A stretch of 7,751 nt of DNA from Salaquimonas sp. (GTDB taxonomy: Bacteria; Pseudomonadota; Alphaproteobacteria; Rhizobiales; Rhizobiaceae), in assembly GCA_024639745.1 (NCBI GenBank), contig JAHEHW010000071.1, forward strand, positions 1 through 7,751, read 5' to 3'. A program made the translations under genes and the position numbers. The first letter of the stretch is position 1. Each line of letters begins with the position of its first letter. This document shows positions 7,340 to 7,751 of the stretch, piece by piece. The notes below the pieces were generated by a model. The model saw only the letters and a list, made by a program, of their open reading frames with translations. It searched no databases and was not told the origin of the DNA.

Positions 7340-7744
7340 ATGTACAAAAAAATTATCGTAGGCCTTTCGCTGGAACACGGTATCGCCGAAAAAGCGCTTA
7401 AGGCGGCCTCTGTTCTTGCTGATGAAGGTGCGGAAATTCATGCGATTCATGTTACCGAACCAATACAGGGATCTGTGAGGAGCTACGTATCAGAGGAAGA
7501 TGTTGCCAAGGCGGTCGAGGCAACTGGAAGCGATTTGAAAAAGCGTGTCGCTGCCTATCCGGGCGTTCAGACAGAAGTGCTTGAGGGTAACCCTGGTCGG
7601 GTACTAACAGAATACGCCAAGAAAGTTGGTGGAGACTGCATCGTCGTGGCTTCCCACAAACCGGGACTTCGGGATTTTCTGCTCGGTTCGACGGCTGCCC
7701 GTGTCGTGCGTCACGCAGAGTGCACAGTCCACGTTCTGCGCTAA
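7340..7744 (+). CDS. Universal stress protein, UspF/TeaD-like
   Basis: This is a single-domain cytoplasmic UspA-superfamily protein of 134 residues. It starts with the family strand MYKKIIVGLSL (1-11), has a central EGNPGRVLTEYA (82-93), and ends with the nucleotide-binding region VVASHKPGLRDFLLGSTAARVV (102-123). The first two glycines of the textbook G-2X-G-9X-G-S/T motif are A and K here, while G116-S117 is kept. The same ASH-x-P variant is typical of the UspF/YnaF group, whose members still bind ATP. Usp proteins of this type are recurrently encoded with TRAP transporters; TeaD near the ectoine transporter TeaABC is the known example and modulates uptake. That makes regulation of the TRAP system at the start of this operon a reasonable inference. 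Start ATG 7340 has AAAAGG at 7325-7330. The 59-nt gap before it shows no clear terminator or promoter. Confidence 0.88.
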   Translation: MYKKIIVGLSLEHGIAEKALKAASVLADEGAEIHAIHVTEPIQGSVRSYVSEEDVAKAVEATGSDLKKRVAAYPGVQTEVLEGNPGRVLTEYAKKVGGDCIVVASHKPGLRDFLLGSTAARVVRHAECTVHVLR

Positions 7745-7750
7745 AGGGGG
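7743..7750 (+). promoter_or_regulatory. Possible ribosome binding site of a further downstream gene
   Basis: AAAGGGGG overlaps the TAA stop of the Usp gene and runs to the window's end. It resembles the stop-overlapping Shine-Dalgarno sequences seen at 266, 1605 and 2925, suggesting the operon continues. The would-be start codon is outside the window, so this is tentative. Confidence 0.25.
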
Positions 7751-7751
7751 C

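Overview
The window reads as one continuous plus-strand catabolic operon for C3 organosulfonates, most probably 2,3-dihydroxypropane-1-sulfonate (DHPS) and 3-sulfolactate. The moderate-to-high G+C content, the codon use, the GTG and TTG starts and the DctQ/DctM-type TRAP transporter suggest an alphaproteobacterium (Rhizobiales or Rhodobacterales-like). That taxonomic guess is inference and is weak below class level.

Layout, left to right. (1) The C-terminal part of a TRAP small permease (DctQ) runs to 267, followed by the complete large permease DctM (279-1607). The solute receptor DctP is not in the window. (2) A histidinol-dehydrogenase-family enzyme fitting HpsN, (R)-DHPS 3-dehydrogenase (1619-2926). 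(3) A classical short-chain dehydrogenase (2938-3705), overlapping by 4 nt (ATGA) with a zinc medium-chain dehydrogenase (3702-4700). Together they fit the HpsO/HpsP pair of DHPS 2-dehydrogenases. (4) suyA (4712-5002) and suyB (5018-6199), the two subunits of (2R)-sulfolactate sulfo-lyase. (5) A 54-nt gap holding a perfect 10-bp hairpin, then a malate/lactate-type Ldh2-family dehydrogenase (best start TTG 6267, end 7280) resembling ComC, (R)-sulfolactate dehydrogenase. (6) A UspF/TeaD-like universal stress protein (7340-7744). Except for the 54-nt and 59-nt gaps around the Ldh2 gene, spacings are -4 to about 15 nt, so co-transcription is likely.

Inferred pathway: the TRAP system imports the sulfonate with a cation gradient. 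The SDR/MDR pair interconverts DHPS enantiomers through the 2-keto compound. HpsN oxidises (R)-DHPS in two steps to (R)-sulfolactate. SuyAB cleaves (R)-sulfolactate to pyruvate and sulfite. The ComC-like enzyme links (R)-sulfolactate with sulfopyruvate, an entry point for other sulfonates or half of a sulfolactate racemising pair. Not visible here are the DctP receptor, a regulator, SlcC, and any sulfite oxidase or sulfite exporter. The pathway itself has been described in other bacteria. The points of interest here are the combination of modules, the apparent cofactor split between the dehydrogenases, the intercistronic hairpin with a TTG start, and the Usp gene at the operon's end. No RNA genes, mobile elements, CRISPR arrays or non-coding stretches over 300 bases were seen.
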